Shown: positions 60,902-64,000 of the stretch, one piece after another
How the letters are laid out: the number at the start of each line of letters is the position of its first letter
Position numbering within the stretch: position 1 is the stretch's first letter
Source of the DNA: Paramecium octaurelia
Lineage: Eukaryota; Ciliophora; Oligohymenophorea; Peniculida; Parameciidae
DNA length: 64,000 nucleotides
Reading direction: 5' to 3'
Assembly: GCA_905182995.1 (NCBI GenBank)
Contig: CAJJDP010000072.1
Location: forward strand, 147,568 to 211,567
Notes under the pieces: generated by a model
Seen by the model: only the letters and a program-made list of their open reading frames with translations
Told to the model about the DNA's origin: nothing
Database searches by the model: none
Program-made: the position numbers and the translations under genes

Positions 60902-61178
60902 TCATTATTTATGAATTTTCTTGTATGTGTTCAGCTCCGTTTTCATCTCATTTACAACCAAGGCCAAAGCTTCAGGATTCACACCATTTTCTATCATACT
61001 AACTAAAATGGCTAATTATTATCTATCCAATCCGCAATTCAGAATTTGGGACATCTCATGAATTACTTAATCAAAATTAAATTGTACTTTCCAAGGTTTC
61101 TTAGGCTTCTTCCTTCTCTGACAAAGAGGATACTCTCAATTGACTCTTCATATTTGATCCGTTCATGTTTGTTTACAT
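60902..61178 (-). CDS. MZT1: MOZART1, gamma-tubulin complex subunit
   Basis: 83 residues with one intron of about 25 nt. The core FDQVIHEMSQILNCGLDRQQ, then LAILVSMIENGVNPEALALV, then VNEMKTEL, matches human MOZART1 ([42 protein letters not shown]). The family length is about 80 residues. MOZART1 binds GCP subunits and helps recruit gamma-tubulin rings to microtubule-organising centres, here presumably basal bodies. Start ATG is 61178 or 61166 (MNGSNMKS). The intron ends in AAG; a first-exon frame is needed to reach the core. Confidence 0.85.
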
Positions 61179-61374
61179 GTCTATGTGATTTTAAAATTAT
61201 TATTATTTAAACTTAATAAATTATTAATCGTATTTTATTCTTTTGTATATTATAAAGAACACCAAAAAACTGTAATCTAAACAAACCTAACAACTATAAA
61301 GTAACTCATTTAATATCAAATAAATTTACTTAAATTTTGATTAATATTTCTGTTTTATTATTAAATTAACGATA

Positions 61375-62613
61375 ATGGGATGTTGTGAAGCCAATGGTAT
61401 AAGGAATAGATTAGAGTAAATCAATCCATTCAAATAACAAAGAGGTATTACTTTTGATTAGAGTTCGTAGATCATTCAGCACCAATATGTAAGAAACCAA
61501 TATTTGATGACAACTCTACATAACAATACAAATCCGAGTCATAATATTATTCCTATAAAACTCAACAATTTCGAGTATCCAGATCCCCTAATAAATTCGA
61601 TGACTTTAACACTAACCAATTTAAACTCCAGGCTAAGCACTCTCCAATCCAACACAGAATCCAAACTCAACAGGCTGTTTCTTGTCCTCCAATTCGATAA
61701 TAACCCAACTAATACCTAAGTAATCAAAGCTTCTCAGTACCAGTAAGCACCTTGGTGTAATAACCATAATATGTTATAAACAGTCAACCATAATAGTCTT
61801 AAACGTATGTGATATATCCTCAAAGTAATAATGTTAGCTTTCGTGGAGATCATCATGTAAATTAAATACTAAGCAATCTTAATAATTGTATAATATTTGT
61901 GCAATATCTTAGAACAATAAAAATTATTTAAGACTACTTCCAAAGCCATTATGAAAGTTGAAGATGATAAATTAACTAATAATGATAGAGAAGTTATGCA
62001 AGAAATCTTTCATAAATTAGAGAAGACATCTTGTTTTAATTCTAAGAAGTCAAGCAAAAGTAATTTGAGTGGATCTATGCAAATGAACAGCAAGGAACTA
62101 AAAAAGATGTATGATCAAATGAATAATTAATTACAATTATTGAATAAATTAATAGTTTGTTTAGATGATAAATGGAATTTACAAGATAGCAAACAAGTCA
62201 AATAATAGCTGAAGGAATTTTCAGAGAAAGTGAGGGAATTTGGAGAAGTCACTTTGCATAATAGTTTTATAGAATAGCAAATGGGCGACAAGAGTTTTAG
62301 GTCTCAGGAGTCCTCATTTCTGCCTAAGACTAATCATACACAGGTGAATGAAATGGATTTCAGCAATCTAAAAGAAGAGGAGGATAGCCAAATTAGACAG
62401 ATGAAGGACATCATGTAATAATATCGAAATCAAACTACTGAATAGAGTGGTCTATTTTAACGAGACTTAAATAGAAGTAGTTTTATTGGAACAAAAAAGT
62501 AGGAGAGCAAATTGTCATCTGAGAGAATGAAGGAAAACAATTCAAAAATTGATTCATTAATAAATAAATTGCATCATTTGAATCAAAGCTATAAATTGTT
62601 ATCTAATGAATGA
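61375..62613 (+). CDS. Acylated-type (MGCC) protein, disordered plus coiled coil
   Basis: 395 residues after introns at 61445-61470 (26 nt) and 61888-61912 (25 nt); the three exons sum to an exact frame. The start MGCCEANGIRNRLEQ has Gly2 for N-myristoylation followed by two Cys that suit palmitoylation, so it is probably membrane-anchored. Residues 25-170 are Gln/Ser/Pro-rich and disordered (RVSRSPNKFDDF, YVINSQPQQSQTYVI). The C-terminal half has helical, coiled-coil-like segments (LKKMYDQMNNQLQLLNKLIV, VKQQLKEFSEKVREFGE) and Ser-rich stretches. No known domain. It lies head to tail, 66 bp before the AGC kinase. Confidence 0.75.
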
Positions 62614-62679
62614 TTTATTATTAAATTTATATACTTGTTTTTATTATAAAATACGACAAATTATAATTAATATAAAATC

Positions 62680-63900
<1,221 letters not shown>

Positions 63901-64000
63901 AATATTTGTGCATTTCCAATTAAGAATTCTTAATATCTCTTATTGTTATTTTGTTGTTGACTATCAACAATAAAGTGTATTAAAATTATGTTTAGAAAGT

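Overview
The window reads as macronuclear DNA of a ciliate, most likely a Paramecium. Long reading frames open only if TAA and TAG are read as glutamine and TGA is the sole stop. The genes are cut by very short GT-AG introns (about 19-30 nt, mostly GTA...TAG or CAG), the DNA is AT-rich, and neighbours often lie 8-70 bp apart. No bacterial features, tRNAs, rRNAs, CRISPR arrays or recognisable transposons were seen. Exon boundaries were worked out by eye, so gene ends are firmer than internal splice sites.

Left part (1-17.3 kb): a gene-poor AT-rich stretch with one broken gene at the edge, a two-pass membrane protein, a TTAGGG-rich tract, then a dense block: IFT122 (ciliary transport), a Q-rich protein, an inositol trisphosphate 5/6-kinase-like enzyme, a helical protein, a double-GAF protein and a small basic protein. 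Middle (17.3-41 kb): an aspartic-protease pseudogene, a Rab GTPase, a casein kinase 1, two tandem hybrid histidine kinases, a mitochondrial [2Fe-2S] ferredoxin, a multi-pass membrane protein, proteasome alpha-2, a NEK kinase, a coiled-coil protein, and a second copy of the two-pass membrane protein. Right part (41-64 kb): a coiled-coil protein, mitochondrial ribosomal protein mL46, a HEAT-type protein, a C2H2 finger protein, a U5 snRNA gene, a giant USP9X-like deubiquitinase, a polynucleotide phosphorylase pseudogene, EXO1, MOZART1, a protein starting MGCC, and an AGC kinase.

The three places with N are each flanked by the same 1.0-1.4 kb sequence on both sides (18006-20866, 21189-23625, 38180-40886). 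These are best read as unmerged contig overlaps, so the second Rab gene, the second copy of the 222-aa lysine-rich gene and the third membrane-protein copy are probably not real extra genes.

There is no operon-like logic. Several genes share themes: cilia and centrosome (IFT122, NEK, MOZART1), signalling (two histidine kinases, GAF protein, ITPK, CK1, AGC kinase), ubiquitin and proteolysis (USP, proteasome alpha-2), and mitochondria (ferredoxin, mL46, dead PNPase). I did not find a clearly new multi-gene system. The most notable items are the U5 snRNA, the EF-hand-like loop in the USP, the tandem histidine kinases that differ in their sensor region, the two decayed enzymes, and the telomere-like tract.
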